A DNA stretch of 6,230 bases from Oligoflexia bacterium (GTDB taxonomy: Bacteria; Bdellovibrionota; UBA1018; CAIMNF01). Of the stretch, positions 1-5,358 are shown one piece after another. How positions within the stretch are numbered: the first letter of the stretch is position 1; each line of letters starts with the position of its first letter. Under the pieces are notes generated by a model. That model had not been told where the DNA came from and did not search any database. It was given only the letters and a program-made list of their open reading frames with translations. A program made the position numbers and the translations under genes. The stretch is taken from the NCBI GenBank assembly GCA_903858975.1, contig CAIOKW010000216.1, forward strand, positions 1 through 6,230. Direction: 5' to 3'.

Positions 1-1076
1 CAGACTGCAGAAAGCCCCAGTGACTTTAATAGCACTGTTTTTCCGCCCGTATTGGGCCCGGATAAAAGCACCATCTTCTTGCCACGAGTGAGCTCAATCG
101 TATTTCGAATGATTTGACTCTCTTCTAGTGACCAAAACAAAATCGGATTCACCGTATCGTGAAGCACCCACTCCCGTTCCGGACTCAGAGTAATTTGCTT
201 ACCCCCATAAACCTTCGCAATGCGAGCACGCGCTTGAACCGCGTCCCAATAACTGACGATCTCCACTGAAGAGCCAATCATTCCAACGAAGGGTTGAAGC
301 TGGCGCGAAACCGCCATTAAGATTACAAAAATTTCTTGAGCGGTTTCAGCCTCCACTCGTCTCAAGTTGGATTGAAGCTGCTCTACTTCTTTCGGCTCAA
401 TGAAAACGGTCTGCCGACTGACCGAAAGCTCTGCTACGCGACCTTCAATTTTATTTTGATCAGAGACTCGCACTGGGAGCACGTAGCGTCCATCTCTCAC
501 ATCTGAAAACTTTTCTTGAAGAAGCCCCTTTGCCGAATAATCACGCAACAGAGATTCCATTCGAGAGGAAATCTCGCGTTTCAATTCTCGGGATTGAGCA
601 AAAAGCGTTCCGAGCTTGGGAGAAGCGCGTTCGGAGAGTTCTCCGGTAGGAGTCAGAACACGATCCAGCACACGAAGGCATTCATGAGGATCAAAAAGAT
701 GATTTAAGGCTTCCTTGAAGTTCTTTCCAGCAAATTCTTTAGGGAAGTGATTCCAGGAATCAAAACAATACAGCCAGGCACGAAGGCGAGCCAGCGCTGC
801 GACTTCCAGGACACCGCTCTTTTCGAGTGTTTCAATTTCATCATCAATTTCTTGAAGCCCATTCAAGGGTCCCCAAACTGCGGAGCGCTCCAGGAGCGAG
901 GTAATTTCTTGAGTTTCAAGCTGAAGCTCTTGGGCTCGCTCGATCGATTGAGCAAAGTTTTCAGTCGTCCCTAAGTTTTGGATTTTACGCTTCCCATAAG
1001 GCGTCCGCGCTTCATCGGAGGTGAGTCTTAAAAGCTTCGGCCAATCGAGATCATCAAAGGGTAAACGCACGCTCAT
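1..1076 (-). CDS. mutS2: MutS2-type ATPase, N-terminal 358 residues (runs off left edge)
   Basis: MutS2 belongs to the MutS family but lacks the mismatch-recognition domain. Known members act on branched DNA (anti-recombination) or on collided ribosomes, using an ABC-type ATPase and a C-terminal Smr nuclease domain. My reading of the minus strand is open from the ATG at 1076 to the edge. It starts MSVRLPFDDLDWPKLL, has the family block VRDGRYVLPVRV (about residues 193-204) in the core/lever region, and reaches the Walker A loop GPNTGGKT at residues 340-347 followed by VLLKSLGLSAV. The GPNTGGKTVLLK form and the Walker A position near residue 340 (not about 600) fit MutS2, not MutS1. Walker B, the clamp and the Smr domain would lie beyond the window, so nuclease capacity cannot be judged. 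The start overlaps the Nudix stop as ATGA, which points to translation by reinitiation; only a weak AAGAAG precedes it. Confidence 0.93.
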   Translation of the reverse strand, partial: MSVRLPFDDLDWPKLLRLTSDEARTPYGKRKIQNLGTTENFAQSIERAQELQLETQEITSLLERSAVWGPLNGLQEIDDEIETLEKSGVLEVAALARLRAWLYCFDSWNHFPKEFAGKNFKEALNHLFDPHECLRVLDRVLTPTGELSERASPKLGTLFAQSRELKREISSRMESLLRDYSAKGLLQEKFSDVRDGRYVLPVRVSDQNKIEGRVAELSVSRQTVFIEPKEVEQLQSNLRRVEAETAQEIFVILMAVSRQLQPFVGMIGSSVEIVSYWDAVQARARIAKVYGGKQITLSPEREWVLHDTVNPILFWSLEESQIIRNTIELTRGKKMVLLSGPNTGGKTVLLKSLGLSAV

Positions 1077-1504
1077 GACTTCTTAAAATAACATGAAAAA
1101 CGGTTTAGGGCATCCCGTTGAGACTCAAATTGTACCCGATGCAGGGCCTCTTCTAGAGATACCCATTCAAATTCCGTATGTTCGGAGGGATCAATCACAG
1201 GATTCTTCTTATGAGACTTCAGGAAGAAACCAAACGCATGTTCCTCCGCCTCTCCAAAGCGACCTACGAAGCGATAGGAAAACTCAAGATCAAACCACTC
1301 CCCTCGATCCGGGGAAAAGCCGGTTTCTTCTTCAACCTCCCGCTTCGCCCCCTCAAGAAAGCTTTCGCCCTTCTCGACGCCGCCTGTAACGGGATGCCAT
1401 CCCCCTCCGCGACGCTCCAGAACCTTAAACAAGAGCACCTGGGTCAGACCCGCCTCATTCACTCGAGCAATCCAAATCTGCGCCTTCTTAGATCGGTTCG
1501 ACAA
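1073..1504 (-). CDS. Nudix hydrolase, NudB-like
   Basis: A small cytoplasmic Nudix pyrophosphohydrolase. With the 1504 start it is 143 residues; with the alternative start it is 149. The full Nudix box GX5EX7REUXEEXGU is present (residues 47-69 in the 149-residue numbering: G47, E53, R61-E62, E65-E66, G68), so the metal-binding glutamates are intact. The flanking WHPVTGGVEKGE and the C-terminal HTEFEWVSLEEAL resemble NudB (dihydroneopterin triphosphate / dATP pyrophosphohydrolase) from memory, but substrate cannot be fixed from sequence: dNTP house-cleaning is an equally good guess. No ATG is available near the N-terminus. TTG at 1504 has GGAAGGG nine bases upstream (1514-1520); TTG at 1522 lacks a good ribosome site, so I prefer 1504. 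The gene begins inside the end of the transporter gene and its TGA overlaps the mutS2 ATG, so it is tightly coupled on both sides. Confidence 0.9.
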   Translation of the reverse strand: MSNRSKKAQIWIARVNEAGLTQVLLFKVLERRGGGWHPVTGGVEKGESFLEGAKREVEEETGFSPDRGEWFDLEFSYRFVGRFGEAEEHAFGFFLKSHKKNPVIDPSEHTEFEWVSLEEALHRVQFESQRDALNRFSCYFKKS

Positions 1505-2717
1505 AATTAAGATCCCTTCCAAAACTATCTTTTAAACCCCGAAGTGAAATCAGGGCGATCGTGACTACGACGACCCCAACGATGAGCACCGACTTCACAA
1601 GTCCGATTTGAGGTTTAAGATTGAGAACAATCAAGTTCATCGGAACAAGTGAAAAGCGAATAAAGTTTGGAACCGCGGTTGCCACCGTTGCGCGAAGGTT
1701 GGTTCCAAATTGCTCAGCCGCAATCGTACACACCACGGCCCAGTAACCCCCACTCGTTCCCATAATCACACACATGATATAAATCAGGTTTGAGCTCGCG
1801 CCCTTCATGCCGAGTAAGTAAACTAAGGCCGAACAAAAATTGAGCACAATGGCCCAAAACACAGCGCGATTTCGACTCTTCATCCACTGACTGAGCATTC
1901 CGAAAAGGAAATCTCCGATCACAAATCCGGAATAGCAGGCCATGACCGCTTTTGCCGTACTCACTTCCCCAATCACTCCAAAGCTTTTTGCAAATTCAGG
2001 TGCAAAGGTCACCAGAATTCCAATCGTGAGCCAAATCGGGATCCCGATTAAAATGCTGAGCGAAAACCGCTTGAAACGGCTTCCATCAGTGAACAAAGAA
2101 AAGAAGCTCCCCTTTCTCACCTGCTTTCCTTGCGTCTCTTGAAACATTCCGGATTCAGTGACCCCAATTCTCAAAATCAATAGCAAGAATCCAAGGACTC
2201 CTCCAATTTTGAAAGCCGTATGCCAATCAAATACTTGGGCAACCCAACCCCCGACAATTGCGCCCGTAACACCCACCGTTGCGACAATCATAGTCCCATA
2301 ACCGCGAAGCGTGGGATGCAATACCTCTGAAACGAGCGTGATTCCGGCTCCAAGTTCTCCGGCCAGTCCCAGACCCGCAAAGAACCTGCAGAATGCATAT
2401 TCAGTAAAACTAGACGCATACCCATTTAAAAAATTCGCAATCGAGTAGAGAAAAATCGACCCAAAGAGAACCGATAGCCGACCCTTACGGTCACCGAGCA
2501 TTCCCCAAAAAATTCCTCCGAGCATGAGTCCCGTCATTTGAATATTATTCAAATGGGCTCCCACTTCGAGCTCGCGCCCCGTAAAGCCTAAAGACCTCAA
2601 ACTATCCACTCGGACGATGCTAAACAAAAGCAGATCATAGATGTCTACGAAGTAGCCCAAAGCTGCGACAATGACGGCTGCATGGAGGAGTGATTTTTTA
2701 GATTGCGATTGAGTCAT
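1488..2717 (-). CDS. Major facilitator superfamily transporter (metabolite:H+ symporter-like)
   Basis: A 409-residue inner-membrane transporter of usual MFS length, with about twelve hydrophobic segments (roughly 11-33, 56-75, 82-101, 105-130, 140-162, 168-185, 218-240, 255-275, 286-304, 310-332, 345-366, 372-393) and a polar central loop near 190-217. Seen motifs: the acidic pair D25-x-x-D28 in helix 1 (FVDIYD), the loop 2-3 motif A GMLGDRKGR at 72-80, and RFFAGLGLAGELGAG at 111-125 in helix 4. These are typical of the metabolite:H+ and sugar-porter-like branches, which couple uptake of organic acids or similar solutes to protons. The substrate cannot be read from the sequence. The ATG at 2717 lies 12 bases beyond the stop of the preceding gene and has only a weak, too-close GAGAG ribosome site, so translation probably depends on ribosomes finishing the upstream gene. 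It overlaps the Nudix gene at its 3' end. Confidence 0.92.
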   Translation of the reverse strand: MTQSQSKKSLLHAAVIVAALGYFVDIYDLLLFSIVRVDSLRSLGFTGRELEVGAHLNNIQMTGLMLGGIFWGMLGDRKGRLSVLFGSIFLYSIANFLNGYASSFTEYAFCRFFAGLGLAGELGAGITLVSEVLHPTLRGYGTMIVATVGVTGAIVGGWVAQVFDWHTAFKIGGVLGFLLLILRIGVTESGMFQETQGKQVRKGSFFSLFTDGSRFKRFSLSILIGIPIWLTIGILVTFAPEFAKSFGVIGEVSTAKAVMACYSGFVIGDFLFGMLSQWMKSRNRAVFWAIVLNFCSALVYLLGMKGASSNLIYIMCVIMGTSGGYWAVVCTIAAEQFGTNLRATVATAVPNFIRFSLVPMNLIVLNLKPQIGLVKSVLIVGVVVVTIALISLRGLKDSFGRDLNFVEPI

Positions 2718-2729
2718 GCTCTCATGAGA

Positions 2730-3569
2730 TCACTCAGCACTTAATTTTTCAATCGGATCAATGCTTTTCCGAAGAGTTTCTTTGACGTAGCGCCTAGAAA
2801 CGACTTTGAAAATATCATCTCCCTTGCCAATTCTACTCAAGTAATCAGAAGCGTCTTCGGCAGCCCCACTTCCCGCATTCGAGCCCTTACCCGATCCATT
2901 TGCTCCAAACTTAAGCGATCCATCCGCGCCTACCTTTGCGCCCTTGTCATTTTTTCCAAAGAGATCAAAAGAGAACCCACTTCCTTTTTTGTCACTTGAG
3001 CCGGCTCCATTTTGCTTGTATTTCCCAGCCGCAAGATCAGCGGCCTGCTCCTGAGAATCTGCTAAAGGCTTCGTGTCTCCATGAAATCCATCAAAGGATA
3101 AAGAACCCGATCCGCCTGCACCTGCGGCCGGCCCTCCGCCGAGCGCCCCCTTGGAAGAGCCCTGTGTGCTCACATCAACCCCTGCATTGACGGCGCGACT
3201 CTTCCCGGAATCCGCAGTCATGGCTTCACCCTGGGCCGCAGCAACCGCGGGGGCAGTCGGATGATCTTCCAAATCAGTGCCGACACTACTCATGCCGGAA
3301 GCCTGCTGAAGTTCCTGTTGGGCTGTATGCAGATGCACTTGTCCGCTAGCCGCCGCTCCAATTCCAATACTATTGAAGCCTGCCCGACATTGATCAGGGG
3401 CGCCTGGTTTTAAAGAGCCTCCCACGCAACAGTCGGCTGCGAGAGATGAATCATTCGTGATGGGAGCTCCATCGATTCCCACACAGGCAAAATTCATCTC
3501 CACTCCGACCTTGAGTGCCCAGGCGTAATGAACCGACGAAAAGAGTAGGAGAACAATAAAAACTTTCAT
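2730..3569 (-). CDS. Secreted Gly/Ser/Ala-rich protein of unknown function
   Basis: Not recognised as a named family. The 279 residues begin with a clear signal peptide (MKVFIVLLLFSSVHYAWA, cut after residue 18, no lipobox), so the product is exported. The first part of the mature chain (19-65) holds all four cysteines (C29, C47, C48, C61), which suggests a small disulfide-bonded unit. Residues 66-238 are low-complexity and probably disordered, rich in Gly, Ser, Ala and Lys, with three loose repeats: GSLSFDGF (155-162), GSGFSFDLFGK (196-206) and GSLKFGANG (217-225). The last 40 residues turn helical and charged, with DYLSRIGKGDDIFKVVSRRY (242-261) as a compact, probably conserved module. That ending resembles short C-terminal motifs I associate with Bdellovibrio-group secreted proteins, which is from memory only. 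Second gene of the operon; its ribosome site overlaps the stop codon of the upstream gene, with which it shares an N-terminal motif. Confidence 0.85.
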   Translation of the reverse strand: MKVFIVLLLFSSVHYAWALKVGVEMNFACVGIDGAPITNDSSLAADCCVGGSLKPGAPDQCRAGFNSIGIGAAASGQVHLHTAQQELQQASGMSSVGTDLEDHPTAPAVAAAQGEAMTADSGKSRAVNAGVDVSTQGSSKGALGGGPAAGAGGSGSLSFDGFHGDTKPLADSQEQAADLAAGKYKQNGAGSSDKKGSGFSFDLFGKNDKGAKVGADGSLKFGANGSGKGSNAGSGAAEDASDYLSRIGKGDDIFKVVSRRYVKETLRKSIDPIEKLSAE

Positions 3570-3573
3570 GATG

Positions 3574-3584
3574 CCCCCACCCTT
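3574..3584 (-). promoter_or_regulatory. Ribosome binding site overlapping the upstream stop codon
   Basis: On the minus strand the upstream gene ends TAAGGGTGGGGGC before the CATCATG start of the next gene. AAGGG (3584-3580) shares two bases with the TAA stop and lies ten bases from the ATG at 3569; the G-run after it (3578-3574) may also pair. The arrangement predicts translational coupling of the two secreted-protein genes. Confidence 0.6.
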
Positions 3585-4854
3585 ACCAACTCATATCAGA
3601 CGGTTTATCAGGAATCCCTGAGTCACTTGAGTCACACTTGTCGACGGGCATTCCCCGCGTGGTTTGGCCACAAATGTTATTCCGAATCGTGTACTCAATT
3701 CCGCCGGCGAAGCCATTCTGAAGCGAGCGAGAAGCACTGGTGCCTTCGTCGATCTTCACGTCACCACTGGATAAATCAAAGTGGGAGCTGCGCTGGCCGG
3801 TTTTATTGGAAGAAAGACTTCCCTCATCAATATGCCAATCCTTCCAACAACGAAATTCCTCGCCAGAAAAGATGCAGGATGCGACCTTGGCGAGTTTTTT
3901 CCTGCGGCTTCCCCAATTCAAATCGCCGGTTCCGCGATTACATTTGTAAATCAGCTGATTCATAAATCCGGGATCACCGGATCCCGGGCGAACATTAGCG
4001 GTCATCACATTTTTAAAGAGCGAGTCATGCTGGGCTTGCACTTTTGACATCACCTCGGCTACGACCAAGTTTCCCAAGGCCCCTTCATTCAGAGCTTTTT
4101 GAGCTTTGACTAGGGTACACAAACGAATAGCAGGATCCGAAAAACTAAACCCACCGTTCACGCATTTGTCCACAATATCGCTTTTGTTCGAAGTACACAT
4201 ACTCTTTGAATTGTCATCGAGCTTCTGAAAGTAAGCCTTAGCATCGTTTGCAACCGCAATATAGTCATTCTTCAAAGAGGAGGCGGCTGATGAGGTCAGC
4301 AAGGAATCTAAATTGGAAAGATCGGGCTGGATCGCCTTGAAAAAGTCATAAGCATTCGCTCGGATTCCCCACGGATAAGTCCCAAGCATCCAAGAACTCC
4401 AGAGCGTTCCTTCATCATTTTGAAAACGGAGATACACCCGTTTTGAGCCCCTTGCTCCAGTCGCATACGGCCTTCGACCACAAGTGCTATTATTTCCCAC
4501 CGTCTGAGAAACCATTTCTTCATCTCCGGATCCCGCAATGTTGTGACCCACCACACTGCATACCGGGATACTGAGATCCGTTCCGACCAGGTGATCCTTA
4601 CTTGATTTATCCAGATCAAGATCTTTGCCTTTATAGTAACCATAGATTTTCATCGAGAGCATACGTTTGGCTGACTTCTGAATCACCGCCTGAATATCCG
4701 AACATTTCGGAAGAATAATTTTGCACACATCTGCATCGGATGCATTCTTCACCTGGCCATCACTTCCGAGACAGGCGACTGACAACAAGGGCCCCGCAGC
4801 CCAAGACGAGGGCATGAGAACGAAAAATAAAAATATAAATCCTACCCAATTCAT
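3583..4854 (-). CDS. Secreted cysteine-rich protein of unknown function
   Basis: I do not recognise this family. The reading frame is open upstream to 4971, but the true start is the ATG at 4854: it gives a textbook signal peptide (MNWVGFIFLFFVLMPSSWA, cut near residue 19-20) and is preceded by AGGGG five bases away. The result is 423 residues. The mature chain carries 13 cysteines (28, 44, 51, 99, 125, 220, 231, 246, 305, 327, 336, 395, 407), so it is probably an oxidised, disulfide-rich periplasmic or extracellular protein; an odd count leaves at least one unpaired or linked to a partner. An aromatic stretch LWSSWMLGTYPWG (151-163) and a basic RRKK (317-320) stand out; the C-terminal 70 residues are polar and likely flexible. 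There is no transmembrane segment apart from the signal. It is the first gene of the leftward operon, transcribed divergently from another exported unknown and followed 13 bases later by a second one. Confidence 0.87.
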   Translation of the reverse strand: MNWVGFIFLFFVLMPSSWAAGPLLSVACLGSDGQVKNASDADVCKIILPKCSDIQAVIQKSAKRMLSMKIYGYYKGKDLDLDKSSKDHLVGTDLSIPVCSVVGHNIAGSGDEEMVSQTVGNNSTCGRRPYATGARGSKRVYLRFQNDEGTLWSSWMLGTYPWGIRANAYDFFKAIQPDLSNLDSLLTSSAASSLKNDYIAVANDAKAYFQKLDDNSKSMCTSNKSDIVDKCVNGGFSFSDPAIRLCTLVKAQKALNEGALGNLVVAEVMSKVQAQHDSLFKNVMTANVRPGSGDPGFMNQLIYKCNRGTGDLNWGSRRKKLAKVASCIFSGEEFRCWKDWHIDEGSLSSNKTGQRSSHFDLSSGDVKIDEGTSASRSLQNGFAGGIEYTIRNNICGQTTRGMPVDKCDSSDSGIPDKPSDMSW

Positions 4855-4859
4855 AAACA

Positions 4860-4864
4860 CCCCT
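4860..4864 (-). promoter_or_regulatory. Ribosome binding site fixing the start at 4854
   Basis: AGGGG on the minus strand, five bases before the ATG at 4854. It sits directly upstream of the signal peptide codons and is the main reason to reject the longer reading frame beginning at 4971. The predicted transcription start lies almost on top of it, so the 5' leader would be very short. Confidence 0.7.
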
Positions 4865-4870
4865 AGTGTA

Positions 4871-4899
4871 ATATTAACGCGCAATGATATAATCCACAA
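4871..4899 (-). promoter_or_regulatory. Putative promoter of the leftward operon
   Basis: Minus-strand TTGTGG (4899-4894) and TAATAT (4876-4871) are separated by exactly 17 bases, the optimal sigma-70 spacing. The -10 matches consensus at four of six positions and the -35 at three, so it is moderate by sequence alone. Its location between the divergent start codons supports it. The predicted start of transcription is near 4864. No other promoter is evident before the left edge, so all five leftward genes may depend on it. Confidence 0.45.
4885..4893 (+). promoter_or_regulatory. Extended -10 promoter of the rightward gene, probably giving a leaderless mRNA
   Basis: TGATATAAT is a perfect extended -10 (TG, one base, TATAAT at 4888-4893). 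There is no good -35 at the right distance (AGTGTA at 4865-4870), which extended -10 promoters can tolerate. Transcription would begin about seven bases after the -10, at 4900-4901, which is the ATG itself. No Shine-Dalgarno sequence precedes that ATG, consistent with leaderless translation. Confidence 0.6.
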
Positions 4900-4900
4900 C

Positions 4901-5350
4901 ATGGGTGTGTCACTTTGCCTTCTTTTCAACGTAATTAGTTTAAACTGGGCCCATGCAGGTCCGAGCAGCACTCCCGCTCCTCGCTTTAGTGTCGAAAGCG
5001 CAATTCAAGATCGAGTCAATCGCGTAAATGAAACTTACAAACGACGCGCGCCTCAAGAAGACCCGAGTGGAGAAAATAAAATCCCCGTTCCCCCAAAACC
5101 TAAAACCTTAAACTCACTTGCAGATGAGGCAATCGAGGATGAGTGGGATAAAAAGGAAGATTCAAAACTCCCAGGATCAATGGCTGAAAAAGAGGAGGCC
5201 TCACCGAAAGGCACGCCCGCCCTCAAGCCCCCTTCTCCTAAAAAAGCCTCAATCCTCAAAGTGGATGGCACTAAAGACAATTCCAATGAAAAGACCAGAG
5301 CAACACCCGGCTTTGCCGAACCTTCTCTGGTCTTTCCATCAAACCCATGA
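4901..5350 (+). CDS. Small exported charged Pro/Lys/Glu-rich protein of unknown function
   Basis: Not recognised. The 149 residues start with an export signal (MGVSLCLLFNVISLNWAHA, cut after A19; the cysteine at position 6 is not in a lipobox). A short amphipathic helix follows (ESAIQDRVNRVNETYKRR, about 32-49), then an acidic helix-prone segment (LADEAIEDEWDKKED, about 73-87) between stretches dominated by Pro, Lys, Glu and Ser that are probably disordered. The mature protein has no cysteine, unlike its divergent neighbours. The frame is open back to 4721, but that would overlap the divergent gene, add 60 residues before the signal peptide and bypass the promoter, so the ATG at 4901 is preferred. 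There is no ribosome site; the mRNA is likely leaderless. Its 3' end carries a hairpin that probably serves as terminator of the opposing protease gene. It could be an envelope-associated or adaptor peptide, but nothing in the sequence fixes a role. Confidence 0.75.
   Translation: MGVSLCLLFNVISLNWAHAGPSSTPAPRFSVESAIQDRVNRVNETYKRRAPQEDPSGENKIPVPPKPKTLNSLADEAIEDEWDKKEDSKLPGSMAEKEEASPKGTPALKPPSPKKASILKVDGTKDNSNEKTRATPGFAEPSLVFPSNP
5286..5339 (-). terminator. Hairpin terminator for the S41 protease gene, inside the opposing gene
   Basis: AAAGACCAGAG (5290-5300) and CTCTGGTCTTT (5325-5335) form a perfect 11-bp inverted repeat; after one mismatch it continues three more pairs to 5286 and 5339. The 24-base interior contains a second small hairpin, CGGC-TTT-GCCG (5308-5318). 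Read on the minus strand the stem is followed by TTTTCATT and lies about 20 bases past the protease stop, a normal place for an intrinsic terminator, though the U-run is short. Read on the plus strand it precedes the stop codon of the 149-residue gene, so termination there would give mRNA without a stop. Confidence 0.55.
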
Positions 5351-5358
5351 TTGTTTTA

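Noticed and set aside
516..974. Two rightward open frames of 63 and 75 residues
   Set aside because: They lie wholly antisense to the MutS2 coding sequence, which carries clear family motifs; their translations have no recognisable features.
1093..1510. Two rightward open frames of 98 and 110 residues
   Set aside because: Antisense to the Nudix gene, whose box is intact; they are shadow frames.
1942..2142. Rightward open frame of 66 residues
   Set aside because: Antisense shadow of the transporter gene.
2936..3190. Rightward open frame of 84 residues
   Set aside because: Antisense to the Gly/Ser-rich exported protein; His/Pro/Arg-rich composition is what complementing its codons yields.
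3968..3987. Perfect 8-bp palindrome CCGGGATC-ACCG-GATCCCGG
   Set aside because: It lies in the coding sequence for PGSGDPG with no U-run or nearby gene end; most likely a by-product of Gly/Pro/Asp codons.
3627..4047. Three overlapping rightward open frames (112, 69 and 88 residues)
   Set aside because: They sit antisense to the cysteine-rich protein gene in competing frames with no ribosome sites or plausible products.
4308..4643. Leftward open frame of 111 residues
   Set aside because: Same strand as, but out of frame with, the cysteine-rich secreted protein, which has a signal peptide and ribosome site; no features of its own.
4721..4900. Longer N-terminus for the rightward 149-residue protein, starting at 4721
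   Set aside because: It is antisense to the divergent gene's signal peptide region and lies upstream of the only good promoter; the signal peptide starts at 4901.
4855..4971. Longer N-terminus for the cysteine-rich protein, starting at 4971
   Set aside because: It would put 39 residues before a good signal peptide, overlap the divergent gene, and ignore the AGGGG at 4860-4864.
5053..5286. Leftward open frame of 77 residues
   Set aside because: Antisense to the 149-residue gene and beyond the proposed protease terminator; Ser/Gly-rich shadow with no ribosome site seen.
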